A stretch of 64,000 nt of DNA from Planctomycetota bacterium (lineage in GTDB: Bacteria; Planctomycetota; UBA1135; UBA2386). This document shows, piece by piece, positions 20,417-29,365 of the stretch (the stretch's first letter is position 1; every line of letters begins with the position of its first letter). The stretch lies in contig JADJPQ010000029.1 of the NCBI GenBank assembly GCA_016713175.1, positions 62,001 through 126,000 on the forward strand, written 5' to 3'. The notes beneath the pieces are model-generated. The model did not search any database, was not told the DNA's origin, and saw only the letters and a program-made list of their open reading frames with translations. A program made the position numbers and the translations under genes.

Positions 20417-22108
20417 TCAGCGGCCATGCAGCCACGCGGTCGCGATCGCCCGCAGGCGCTCGACGCGCTCGCGGTCGGTCGCGGCCAGATCGGACTGTTC
20501 TGCGGGATCGGCCAGCAGGTCGAACAGCTGGTCGCGGCCGGTGGTCACGGTGTGCACCAGCTTCCAGCACCCATCGCGGACGCCGACCTGCAAGTCGCCC
20601 CAGTCGGTGAAGAAGCACACCGGCCGCGACGCCGCGTCCTGCAGCAGAGAACGGCCCTGATGGCCTGGATCGGCGGCGACGCCGAGCAGGTCGAGCACCG
20701 TCGGCGCGACGTCGAGGTGGCAACACGGCACGGTCCAGCGCGGCAGCCCCGAGGTCAGGCCAGGCGCATGCAGCAGCCACGGCACGCGGACGTTCTCGTC
20801 GTACAGCGCGAACGTGTGGCCGACATTGCCGTCGTGCTCGCCGAACGCCTGGCCGTGATCGCCGATCACGCACAGCAGCAGTTCTGCCGCCGGTCGACGG
20901 CGACAGAGTTCCTGCCACAGCGTGCGCAGATTGCGGTCGCACCAATGCAGCGCATTGCGGTAGCAGTCGAGTTCGTTGTCGTACGGGAACGGCCCACCCG
21001 GCGGACTCGCATACGGATGGTGGCCGGCGATCGGCAGCCAGGCGGCGACGAACGGCGCGTTCGCCGGCAGCGTGTCGACCCACGCGAGCAACGCGGCCAC
21101 TGCGGACTCTTCGTCGATGCCGAAGCTCGATTCGCGTTCGCCGCTGATCGTCGCGGCATCGGCGAGATGGTGGAAGCCTCCCGGGGCGAGCACGTGCTCC
21201 ATGCCCAGGAACGCGAACCTGCCGGCGTGGACCAGCGCGCTGCGGTAGCCCTTGGGCGCCAACGCCTCCGCCAACGACGGCACGGCGAGCTCGCGGTACT
21301 GTTCCGGCCGGCGGTCTGGCGCCGGCGCGACGGCATGCAGGATCGCCAATTGTCCGAGGATGCTCTCGGGATAGACACAGTACGCATCGGTGGCGAGGAG
21401 CGAATCGGCGGCCAGCCCGGTCAGGAACGGCATCGGGTCCTGGTCGGCGCCGTAGCTGCGCAGGAACCGCGGCGCCGCCGACTCGAGCACGACGAACACC
21501 ACCGAACGACTGCGCGCGGCGCCCCGCAACGGCGACAACGGCGATGGGGCTGAAGTCACGGGTGCGAGCGGCGGTGCCGCGTCCGGCAGCGACCGCGGCA
21601 TCGCCGACCGGATCAGTTCGAGCAGCGCGTTGCGATGCGCCGGACTCGCCGGCGGCGGCAACCACCACCAGGCGGCCAACGACGCCGCGGCCAGTGCGAT
21701 GGCGAACCGGCACCGACGGTGGGATACGGCGCCCGGACTGCCGACGCGCAGCAGTGCGACACCACCGATCGCCAGCACCAGCACCGCCGGCCAGAGGATC
21801 TCGATCCGCAGGTAGTGCCGCATCGAGTCCCCCATGGCCTCATCGGCGCCCTGCAGCATCGGCAGCGCCAGCGGACGTCCGATCGCGACGACCAGCGCCG
21901 CGTTGGCAGCGGTCCATGCGACCAACACTGCGAACAGGATCCGCATGCAGACTCGCGGCAACCACGGTGCGAGCGCCACCAGGACCAGGGCCACGACGAC
22001 ATCGTCGGCGAGCACCAGCGGCAACTCGGCGATCGGCGGCGGCGGCACGTGCAGCAGCGCCGCGGCTTTGGCCACGAGCAGTACCGTCAGCACCGCGATC
22101 CCGTTCAT
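20417..22108 (-). CDS. Membrane-bound sulfatase-fold phosphotransferase/hydrolase (LtaS-like)
   Basis: 563 residues. Four or five N-terminal transmembrane helices (residues 1-150) are followed by a periplasmic alkaline-phosphatase-superfamily domain. Visible features: VVFVVLESAAPRFLRSYGA (first metal ligand), YCVYPESILGQLA (nucleophile Ser region, Ser instead of the Cys used by true sulfatases), and CVIGDHGQAFGEHDGN (Asp-His metal ligands). This arrangement is found in lipoteichoic acid synthase, OpgB and EptA families, which transfer phospho-head groups. The exact substrate cannot be named. It is last in a minus-strand run with the phosphatidylserine decarboxylase gene. Confidence 0.8.
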   Translation of the reverse strand: MNGIAVLTVLLVAKAAALLHVPPPPIAELPLVLADDVVVALVLVALAPWLPRVCMRILFAVLVAWTAANAALVVAIGRPLALPMLQGADEAMGDSMRHYLRIEILWPAVLVLAIGGVALLRVGSPGAVSHRRCRFAIALAAASLAAWWWLPPPASPAHRNALLELIRSAMPRSLPDAAPPLAPVTSAPSPLSPLRGAARSRSVVFVVLESAAPRFLRSYGADQDPMPFLTGLAADSLLATDAYCVYPESILGQLAILHAVAPAPDRRPEQYRELAVPSLAEALAPKGYRSALVHAGRFAFLGMEHVLAPGGFHHLADAATISGERESSFGIDEESAVAALLAWVDTLPANAPFVAAWLPIAGHHPYASPPGGPFPYDNELDCYRNALHWCDRNLRTLWQELCRRRPAAELLLCVIGDHGQAFGEHDGNVGHTFALYDENVRVPWLLHAPGLTSGLPRWTVPCCHLDVAPTVLDLLGVAADPGHQGRSLLQDAASRPVCFFTDWGDLQVGVRDGCWKLVHTVTTGRDQLFDLLADPAEQSDLAATDRERVERLRAIATAWLHGR

Positions 22109-22114
22109 CCTCGC

Positions 22115-22918
22115 CTACTTCCTCGCCGCCTCGGCCTGGCCGACCACGAACATCGCCTCGGCCACCGGTGTCCGTTCGGCCTTCAGGTGCAGGACGTGCA
22201 CACGCCAGACGATCTTCTCGCCGGCTTGCAGCGCCATCTCGGTGGTCCACTTCGTGGTGCCCTGGCCGGGCTCCACCGGCGGGCTGGCGAAGCGCTCGCC
22301 GTCGCCGACCTGCACTTCGAAGACGTAGCGCAGGTCCTTCTGGTCCGCGAGGCAGTTCTTGCACTCGAACGTCACGTCGCGCCCCGGCCGGCGATTGGCA
22401 CTGGCCTTGGGTCCGTTGGCATCGAGCGGCGAAAGCGGCGTCGGCAACAGCCGCAGTTCGCGAACGGGACCGTAGTCGAGGGTCCCGACCTCGCGGATTC
22501 CCCAGCCGAGCGGGTAGGGCGCTGGCTCGGTGGCTGCCTGACCGGCCACGATCACGCGCGGCGGATGTTCGTGCTGCTCGTAGCGCGAACCGAATGCGAC
22601 GATCCGACCGGTGCCGGCGACCTTGGCAAGATCACGCCATTCGGCGATCGATTGGTCTTTCTTGTCGCTTGCGGTGAAGGTCAACCGACCGCGGACCGGC
22701 GAACGGTAGTAATCGCCGCCATGGCCGACGGCGAGGCAGAACGCCCCTTCGATCTCGACGCGATCGGGGTTGTTGGCGTCGGGCAGCAGCGCCACCCTGT
22801 CGAGCAGCGCGTAGACGCCAGCCGGATCGCTTGGCAGCGCCGGCGGCTCAGCGGGCGACCACAGAGTCGGCAACAACAGGAGCGGGAGCAGCGGGAACGA
22901 GTGCATCATCGACATCAC
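22115..22918 (-). CDS. Secreted hypothetical protein
   Basis: 267 residues. The N-terminus is a signal peptide (FPLLPLLLLPTLWSPA). The middle contains VEIEGAFCLAVGHGGDYYRSP and ECKNCLADQKDLRYVFEVQVG, with a CKNC pair. No family was recognised. Starts 8 bp after the upstream minus-strand gene's stop and ends 6 bp before the sulfatase-fold gene's start, so it belongs to the same operon. Confidence 0.65.
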   Translation of the reverse strand: MMSMMHSFPLLPLLLLPTLWSPAEPPALPSDPAGVYALLDRVALLPDANNPDRVEIEGAFCLAVGHGGDYYRSPVRGRLTFTASDKKDQSIAEWRDLAKVAGTGRIVAFGSRYEQHEHPPRVIVAGQAATEPAPYPLGWGIREVGTLDYGPVRELRLLPTPLSPLDANGPKASANRRPGRDVTFECKNCLADQKDLRYVFEVQVGDGERFASPPVEPGQGTTKWTTEMALQAGEKIVWRVHVLHLKAERTPVAEAMFVVGQAEAARK

Positions 22919-22926
22919 CTCGAAGA

Positions 22927-23886
22927 TCAGGACGTCGCACCAGCCGCGGCGTTAGCGACGCCTGGCAGGCGGGCGAGAATCGTCTCGCCGGCGCGGACCC
23001 GCTGGCCCGGTCGCGCGACCAGTTGCAGACCCGGTACGTCCGGCACGAACACCTCGGTGCGCGAACCGAACTTGATCAGGCCGAAACGCTGACCGGCAGC
23101 CACCCGTTCGCCGGTGCGCAACACGCAGCAGATCCGCTGCGCCGCGGGCCCGGCGATCTGGCGGACGACGACCGGCAGGCCGTCGTCGGTGCGCAGCCAG
23201 GTCAGCAGCTGTTCGTTGGCGTCGGTCTTGCCGATCCGATACGTCGCCCGTCGCGCGCCGGGCCGGTAGTCGAAGCCGATCGCCTCGCCAGCAACCGGGG
23301 CGCGATTGACGTGCACGTCGAACAGCGACAAGAACACGCCAAGCCGCACCGCGGGACCGGCAAAGAACGGACACGCCGCCTCGCGGCGCACGTCGTCGAG
23401 CACGCCATCGGCCGCCGCCAACACCGCATCCGGATCGGCCGGCGGGCACCGTTCCGGGTCGCGGAAGAACCACACCGTGAACGCCAGCGGCAGCAGTGCC
23501 ACCGGCAGCAACCACCACGACCAGATCGACGCGACGCCACCGGCAGCAGCCGAGACCAGAGCCGCCAGCAGCAGTTCGGGACGCGCGAGCCGCACCAGGC
23601 CGAGGCCATCGGCGAACAGCACCGGTTCGCGACCGTCTGGCGGCCGCAGCCCGCAGACATTGCGGACCCAACGCAAATCGGCGGCCTCGACGACATCATG
23701 CGGACAGTCCGCGCACTCGCCGCGCAGCGCAGCGCGAGCGGCAGCCAATCGCTGCGGCGCCAGCGAACGACGGAGCCACCGCCGGATCCGCCGAACGAAC
23801 AGCGCCAGCTGCGCCGCCGGTCCGATGCCCGGCTGCACGCAGCGCACGTGCGGCGGCCAGCCGGATGGCAACACCGCGCGGGTCAT
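22927..23886 (-). CDS. psd: Phosphatidylserine decarboxylase with N-terminal extension
   Basis: 319 residues. The C-terminal ~190 residues match the short PSD family: transmembrane WWLLPVALLPLAFTVWFFRDPER, AADG near 158-161, SLFDVHVNRAPVAG (187-200), and the processing motif KFGSR (272-276), where Ser275 would become the pyruvoyl cofactor. The product is phosphatidylethanolamine. An N-terminal 120-residue extension with a CADCPHD motif is not part of normal PSD. The ATG overlaps the stop codon of the desaturase-fusion gene (ATGA), showing translational coupling. Confidence 0.85.
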   Translation of the reverse strand: MTRAVLPSGWPPHVRCVQPGIGPAAQLALFVRRIRRWLRRSLAPQRLAAARAALRGECADCPHDVVEAADLRWVRNVCGLRPPDGREPVLFADGLGLVRLARPELLLAALVSAAAGGVASIWSWWLLPVALLPLAFTVWFFRDPERCPPADPDAVLAAADGVLDDVRREAACPFFAGPAVRLGVFLSLFDVHVNRAPVAGEAIGFDYRPGARRATYRIGKTDANEQLLTWLRTDDGLPVVVRQIAGPAAQRICCVLRTGERVAAGQRFGLIKFGSRTEVFVPDVPGLQLVARPGQRVRAGETILARLPGVANAAAGATS

Positions 23887-24986
23887 CCGCAGACCAGCGC
23901 CGGCTCGCCGACGACGAGATTCAGCCGCTTGCCGAGCCACCAGCCGACGACCTGGCCGCGACCGCGCGGTCGCCACAGCCAATCGTGGATCAACGTCAGC
24001 GGCGCCGGTGGACGTCGGTAGCAGCGCTCGCGATCACCATGCAGCGCCAGCGGCACCACCACCAGATCCGCCGGCACCGAGTCCCCGGGCACGAAAGTGC
24101 CGACCTGCGTCGTGACTCCCGGGGGCAACCATGGCAGTGCAGCGCGCAGGTGCGAGGCGTCGGCATCCACGATCACGATCGCCGCGTCGGGCCATAGCTC
24201 GCGCAGCAGGATCGCCGAACGTGGAAACAGACCGCCGCCGATGATCACCACCCGATGCGGCACCGGCACGCCGGCGAGCACCTCCTGCAAGGCCTCGCGA
24301 TGCGCCGCCAGCACGGCGCGACGAAGCCACGCGAACCTGGGCAGCAACCGCTCCAGCAGGCACAACCACGGCCGATCGAGCCAGCGCAGCACCGGCGGCC
24401 AGCGGCTCGTCCGGGCATCGACGGCACGGCGCGCCGGCAGGTCGCGGAAGTGGACGCGCGGCGCGCGGTGGTGTTCGACGTGATAACCGTCGTTCAAGAA
24501 CAGCGTGTTCCACCACGCCGCGTGGATGCTGGTCGTGCCGCCGCGGTGCTCGCCACGGCCCTGCAACGCGCACAAGAGCTGGCCGACGCCGAAGCCCGGC
24601 AACCATGCCGCCAGGAACCACGTCGGCTGCAGCCACGCCCACGCCACCCACATCGCCAGCGCCGCCAACACTTCGCGAGCCAATCCCCGTTCGCGCCGCC
24701 AGTGCCAACGCACATCGCGATGATGCGCCAGATGCCACTGCCGCCACAACCGCTGCGGGAAGCCGAGCAGCAACGTCAGGCCCAGGGAGAACCCATCGTC
24801 GAGCCTCCTGGTGGCGAAGAACCGCCGATGCGTGAACTGATGGGCGATGGTGTTGGCGTTCCACCACAGCAGCACCGCGACGACCCACCACGGCGGCTGC
24901 GCCAGCAACACGCCGGCATGGACCGCGGTCAACGCGACCGGCAGGCGGTCACGGCGGTCGCGCAGGAATGTGACCCGGGAGGTCAT
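23883..24986 (-). CDS. Fatty acid desaturase fused to a Rossmann (SAM-binding-like) domain
   Basis: 367 residues. Residues 1-190 are a membrane-bound desaturase/hydroxylase-type domain with its three histidine boxes: HQFTH (49-53), HLAHH (85-89) and HVEHH (169-173), plus hydrophobic helices between. Residues ~245-367 form a Rossmann-like unit starting VVIIGGGLFPRSA, with VIVDAD at the second strand, as in SAM-dependent methyltransferases or nicotianamine-synthase-like proteins. The fusion, next to psd, suggests modification of membrane or sphingolipid-like lipids. Substrate and cofactor of the second domain are inferred only. Confidence 0.78.
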   Translation of the reverse strand: MTSRVTFLRDRRDRLPVALTAVHAGVLLAQPPWWVVAVLLWWNANTIAHQFTHRRFFATRRLDDGFSLGLTLLLGFPQRLWRQWHLAHHRDVRWHWRRERGLAREVLAALAMWVAWAWLQPTWFLAAWLPGFGVGQLLCALQGRGEHRGGTTSIHAAWWNTLFLNDGYHVEHHRAPRVHFRDLPARRAVDARTSRWPPVLRWLDRPWLCLLERLLPRFAWLRRAVLAAHREALQEVLAGVPVPHRVVIIGGGLFPRSAILLRELWPDAAIVIVDADASHLRAALPWLPPGVTTQVGTFVPGDSVPADLVVVPLALHGDRERCYRRPPAPLTLIHDWLWRPRGRGQVVGWWLGKRLNLVVGEPALVCG

Positions 24987-25032
24987 GGCGTCGCCTGGAC
25001 GTCGGCGACGGCGCGATGTTAGCGTCGAGCCC

Positions 25033-25452
25033 GTGTCCGCCGATGACCTCGCCTCCGCGTTCGCCGCCGTGCCGTGCAATCGGTTCCTCGGCCTGCTGCT
25101 GCTCAGCCGCTCGGCCAAACGCACCGAACTCGAATTGCCGGTGCGACCCGAGTTCCTGCAGGAAGAAGGCGTGGTCCAGGGCGGCATCCTGACGGCGCTG
25201 GCCGACATGGCGGCGGTCTATCTGCTGTGGCCCGACCTCGGACCAGACCGTTCGATGACCGGTACCGATGCGGCGATGCGCTTCCTGGCGGCGGCGTTGC
25301 CCGGACGTGGACCGCTGCGCGCGATCGGCACGCGCCTGCGGTCGGGACGGACGCTGACCGTCTGCGAGAGCGAGGTGTTCCAGGCCGGCGAACGGATCGC
25401 CAAGGGCACGTTCACGTTCCTGCTGCGACCGCGACGACCCGCGAACCCGTGA
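25033..25452 (+). CDS. PaaI-type hotdog thioesterase
   Basis: 139 residues from GTG 25033. The hotdog motif is visible: NRFLGLLL, LPVRPEFLQEEGVVQGGILT, then ALADMAAVYLLW, where the Gly-Gly and acidic residue belong to the usual active-site helix. It likely hydrolyses an acyl-CoA. A longer frame begins upstream but lacks homology. It is divergent from the desaturase gene (46 bp between starts) and overlaps the next gene by GTGA. Confidence 0.75.
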   Translation: MSADDLASAFAAVPCNRFLGLLLLSRSAKRTELELPVRPEFLQEEGVVQGGILTALADMAAVYLLWPDLGPDRSMTGTDAAMRFLAAALPGRGPLRAIGTRLRSGRTLTVCESEVFQAGERIAKGTFTFLLRPRRPANP

Positions 25453-26072
25453 ACGACGACCTGCGCATCGATGGCCCGCCGGACGCGGCGACGACGATCG
25501 TGCTGGCGCACGGCGCTGGTGCTGGCATGGATCACGAGTTCCTGGCGACGTTCGCGCAGGGGCTGGCCGCGGTCGGGCTGCGGGTGATCCGCTTCGAGTT
25601 TCCGTACATGGCGGCGCGGCGCCGCGGCGAACGGCGCCCGCCGGATCGGTTGCCGGTGCTGCAGCAGCGCTTTGCCGACGTCGCTGCCCAGGGCGGTCCG
25701 CCGACCGCGCTCGTACTGGCCGGCAAGTCGATGGGCGGCCGCGTCGCCACCACCATCGCCGACGATCTGGGCGTCGCCGGCGTCGTCGCGATCGGCTACC
25801 CGTTCCATCCGCCGCGGCAGCCTGAGCAACTGCGGACCGCGCATCTGGTGAATCTGCGCACGAAGACGCTGATCCTGCAGGGCGAACGCGACCCGTTCGG
25901 CACGCGTGCCGAAGTCGCCGGCTATTCGTTGTCCGCTGCGATCGCGATCGAGTGGTTCGCCGATGGCGATCATTCGCTGGTGCCGCGCAAGAGCAGCGGG
26001 CACACGGCGGCCTCCCACCTGCGGCGCGCGCTCGACTCCGCCGCCGCGTTCGTCCGTTGCGTGACCGGCTAA
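25449..26072 (+). CDS. Alpha/beta hydrolase (KAN/dienelactone-hydrolase-like)
   Basis: 207 residues from GTG 25449. Motifs: LAHGAGAGMDHEF (oxyanion loop), the nucleophile elbow GKSMGGR, LILQGERDPFG (acid) and ADGDHSL (His). This complete triad and length fit the KANL3/Tex30 alpha/beta hydrolase family. The GTGA overlap with the thioesterase gene shows translational coupling. Substrate unknown. Its stop overlaps that of the convergent kelch gene by 4 bp. Confidence 0.82.
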   Translation: MNDDLRIDGPPDAATTIVLAHGAGAGMDHEFLATFAQGLAAVGLRVIRFEFPYMAARRRGERRPPDRLPVLQQRFADVAAQGGPPTALVLAGKSMGGRVATTIADDLGVAGVVAIGYPFHPPRQPEQLRTAHLVNLRTKTLILQGERDPFGTRAEVAGYSLSAAIAIEWFADGDHSLVPRKSSGHTAASHLRRALDSAAAFVRCVTG

Positions 26073-28216
26073 TCGCCGATCCGGACCGCCCACCCGTCGC
26101 TGAGCGCGAACCCCGCCGCCGGGCCGTTCGGCACGATCACCGCAGCCTGACCGAAGACCTGCAGCCCCCGGATCGGCAACAGCTCGGGAATCGGCATCGG
26201 CACGACGACACGACCATTGGCATCGGTGACGGCCGGCACGTTCAGCACCAGGCTGCTGACGCGCACCGGACAACCACCGACCACCGGCCCCTGATCGCCG
26301 AGCCCGAGCAACAGGAACGCCGTCACACCGGGCAACACGGCGTCGACTTCGAAGCGGAACTCGAGCTCGCCGATCCGCGATCGACCGACCGTCGCCAGCC
26401 GCGGCATCGGGGCACCGCACGCTCCGCCGGTCGACGTGGCAACCGCCGGCGTCGGCCCGATCACGAACGTCCCGGCCGAAGTCGTTTCCCCGAACACCAG
26501 CACGCGCTCACGGCCGCCATGCCACGCCAACGCGGCGACCTGGGACGGCGCCCCGACGATCGCGGTCTGATCGAGCCAGCGCCACGCCACACCATCGAAG
26601 GCTTTGCGGGTGCCGGCCAGCAACGCCACCGCACCGATACCGGGTTGGTACCAGGCCTGAGCGGCGATCGTCACCCCGGTAGCCGGATGCAACGACCAGT
26701 TCGACCCGTCCCATTCCCAGGTATCGCTGTGCGCCAGCAACTGGCCCGGACCGATGGTCATGCCGGAAGCCAGCACGACCCGCGCACGGGCATCGTCGCC
26801 GACGAGCAGATGTTCGTGGCGCGCCGCCGGCTCGGTGCCGACGAACTGCCGCCAGCCGGTGCCGTTCCACAGCCAGGTTCCAGCCATCGAAGCCCCGCCG
26901 TCGAACCCGCCGAACAGCACGATCTCGCCGCGCGCCGCATCGTCCGCGAGCCGCACATCCATCCGACCCTGCGGTCGAACCGAAACCGCCCGGGGCGACC
27001 AGTTCGTGCCATCGAACACCCACGTGTCGTCGAGCGCGCGCGCCCCGTCGGTGCCACCAAAGAGCATCAGCTCGTTGCGCGCGCCATGGAACTGCATCGC
27101 GGTCCGAGCCCGAGCCGGTGGCGACACCGCCGGCCGCGCCACGCGCCAACGACCGTCCCAGGTCCAGGTGTCGGCGCGATAGGCCGACCCGACGTTGCCG
27201 CCGAACAACACGACCGTGCCACGCGAACGGTCGAACGCCATCGACGGATCCGTCCGTTCGATCGGCAGTTCGTCGCGCACCCGTTCGATCCAGGTGCCAC
27301 CCGTCCGTTGCCACAGATGGCTCGCTTCCTCGTCGCGCGTCAACTTCGCCAGGCCGCCGGGGACCGCCCACAGCGGTTCGCCAACCGCTGAACCAGGCAC
27401 CTGCCAGCTGGTCGATGCCCAACCGGCGCCATCCCAGGTCCAGGTGTCGGTCAACGTCCCCGTCGTCGCGAAGCCGCCATGCAGCACGAGGCGCTGCGCG
27501 CCGTCGTCCCAGGCCATCGCCTGGCCCGCGCGTGCCGAGGGTCCGGCGACCGGTCGCGGCGACCACTGCACGCCGTCATGCACCCAGGTGTCACCAAGAA
27601 AAGTCAGCGCCTGACCGAAACCGTCGAAGCCGCCGAACATCACGAACTCGCTCCGCACCGGATCGAACGCCATCGCCGCCATCGCCCGCGCCCGCGGTGC
27701 CGTTCCCGACAGCTGCTGCCAGACACTGCCGTTCCACGACCAGGTGTCCTGCTGCATCACCAGCGAACCGCCGACGAGCGCGTAACCGCCGAACAGCAGC
27801 AGTTCGCCGCGCCCGGAATCGTGGGCAAAGACGCCGTTGGCGCGGGCCATCGGTCCGGCGGTGAACCTGGCCCGATTCCGCCACTCGAAGCCGTCCCACG
27901 CCCGCGGGATGCCGGTCGCTTGCAGCGGCAACAGCACGGTCTCACCGCTGCCAACTTCGTGGTAGAGCGCATGGGTCTCGCTCTGCCGCTGGATCTTGTT
28001 GCGGAACAACCAGCGCGCGCCGTGCAGTTCCCAGGTGTCGACGGCCGTCTGGCCGACGTCGACCACGACCAGGCAGCCGCGCCGCTGGTCGGCGAACAGT
28101 GCCCCGCGACCGGGGAAGGGGTCGACGCGATGGGCCTCTTGCGCGATAGCGCTGCCCAGACCGCAAGCGACCGGGAACAAGCACGCCAGGGCACGGTACA
28201 TGGACATGCAGGACAT
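26069..28216 (-). CDS. Secreted kelch-repeat protein (second)
   Basis: 715 residues; alternative starts 3 or 5 codons in. The signal peptide is RALACLFPVACGLGSAIAQ. About eight repeats have the kelch pattern (MAFD..R...VMFGG...DTWVHDG), followed by a C-terminal module ending IRGLQVFGQAAV...ALSDGWAVRIGD, as in the protein at 15235. The two kelch proteins differ in repeat sequence, so they are distant paralogues. Likely an extracellular beta-propeller. Confidence 0.85.
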   Translation of the reverse strand: MSCMSMYRALACLFPVACGLGSAIAQEAHRVDPFPGRGALFADQRRGCLVVVDVGQTAVDTWELHGARWLFRNKIQRQSETHALYHEVGSGETVLLPLQATGIPRAWDGFEWRNRARFTAGPMARANGVFAHDSGRGELLLFGGYALVGGSLVMQQDTWSWNGSVWQQLSGTAPRARAMAAMAFDPVRSEFVMFGGFDGFGQALTFLGDTWVHDGVQWSPRPVAGPSARAGQAMAWDDGAQRLVLHGGFATTGTLTDTWTWDGAGWASTSWQVPGSAVGEPLWAVPGGLAKLTRDEEASHLWQRTGGTWIERVRDELPIERTDPSMAFDRSRGTVVLFGGNVGSAYRADTWTWDGRWRVARPAVSPPARARTAMQFHGARNELMLFGGTDGARALDDTWVFDGTNWSPRAVSVRPQGRMDVRLADDAARGEIVLFGGFDGGASMAGTWLWNGTGWRQFVGTEPAARHEHLLVGDDARARVVLASGMTIGPGQLLAHSDTWEWDGSNWSLHPATGVTIAAQAWYQPGIGAVALLAGTRKAFDGVAWRWLDQTAIVGAPSQVAALAWHGGRERVLVFGETTSAGTFVIGPTPAVATSTGGACGAPMPRLATVGRSRIGELEFRFEVDAVLPGVTAFLLLGLGDQGPVVGGCPVRVSSLVLNVPAVTDANGRVVVPMPIPELLPIRGLQVFGQAAVIVPNGPAAGFALSDGWAVRIGD

Positions 28217-28265
28217 AGTACTCGCAGTGGCCGACCGTCACCGGTCCGCCAGGCCGTCGGGCGGA

Positions 28266-29309
28266 CTATTTGCCGTCGCGATGCGCCTGTTCGACATGCG
28301 CCCGCAGCGGATCGCCGCCGAAATCGCGCTCACGATCGCGCCAGACCGTGTGCACGTGGTTGGCGTCGTTCTGCGTGTTGTCGTACTCGATCGAGAACGA
28401 CGGCCCCTGCACGCGGTAGTAATGCCCCTGGCCTCGCGCGGTGCCACCCGCCCAGACGAACCGGATCGCGTCGCGCCCGCGATCGCGGATCCGCTGCAAC
28501 TCGTCAGCGGCAAACTCGCCGCGCAGGTTGTGCGCATACTCCTCGATCAGCCGCCACAGCAGTTCCTGCTGTCCCGCCGTCAGCTGCGACCAGGCGATGC
28601 CTTCCTTCGGTTCGCCGAGGAAATCCGCAGCGCGCGCAGGCCCCAGGATCACATCGGCCGGCGCCGTCGTCGCGACGATCGCGACCTTCCGCTGCGTCTC
28701 GGTCAGCGTCGCCAGCAGCCCGCGCGCCAGATCCTCTTCGGCCCCGAGCACGCGCAGCCCCGCATGCGGCCCCTGCCGCAGTTCGTGCGGATTGGTGCCG
28801 AGGAACGACGGCGTGTGCGACGCGAGCTTGCCGTGCGCGATCGAAAAGTGCAGCGACAGATGATGCCCCTGGATCCGCCACGCCCACACGCCGTCGCTGG
28901 ACGGCACGCCGAACACCTGCAGCGCATAGCGACCCGGATCGCGATGCGTCGCCTGCGGACCTTCGAGATCGCGCAGCACGTTCTCGAGCCCGAGGATCGC
29001 CGTCGTCTTCAGATAGCCCTGCGAACTGAGCGCCGAACGCAGCAACGCGTGCGCTTTCGCTTTCTGCGCCGGATCGAGTTCACCGAACTTCACGCCCGGA
29101 TACTCCGCCGGCACGAAGCCCCAGACCTGCCGTTCGGCGGCGCCGAGGTCGGCGCAGGCCTTGGCGCGCAGCGGCTCGGGCAAGGCCGCGAGGAACTGCT
29201 GCGCGGCGGTCGCCATTCCGGCGACGGCACCCGACGGATCCTGCCACATCGCCAGCGCGGCGATGGTGGCGAACAAGGACGTGAGTCCGAGGGTTGCGGC
29301 TCCGTTCAT
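28266..29309 (-). CDS. DUF3500 protein, secreted
   Basis: 347 residues. The N-terminus has a signal peptide (LGLTSLFATIAALAMW). The family-typical features are GYLKTTAILGLENVL, WGWRIQGHHLSLHF-like AWRIQGHHLSLHFSI, FLGTNP, and a C-terminal VWAGGTARGQGHYYRVQG and DANHVHTVWRD. Conserved His pairs (GHH, HVH) could bind metal. Function of DUF3500 is unknown. Member of a minus-strand run with the genes at 29.4-33.3 kb. Confidence 0.85.
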   Translation of the reverse strand: MNGAATLGLTSLFATIAALAMWQDPSGAVAGMATAAQQFLAALPEPLRAKACADLGAAERQVWGFVPAEYPGVKFGELDPAQKAKAHALLRSALSSQGYLKTTAILGLENVLRDLEGPQATHRDPGRYALQVFGVPSSDGVWAWRIQGHHLSLHFSIAHGKLASHTPSFLGTNPHELRQGPHAGLRVLGAEEDLARGLLATLTETQRKVAIVATTAPADVILGPARAADFLGEPKEGIAWSQLTAGQQELLWRLIEEYAHNLRGEFAADELQRIRDRGRDAIRFVWAGGTARGQGHYYRVQGPSFSIEYDNTQNDANHVHTVWRDRERDFGGDPLRAHVEQAHRDGK

Positions 29310-29365
29310 GGCGGGCCGATGCTAATGCGCCGTGGCGTGCGCGGGGCCGGCGAGTCGGCGATTCC

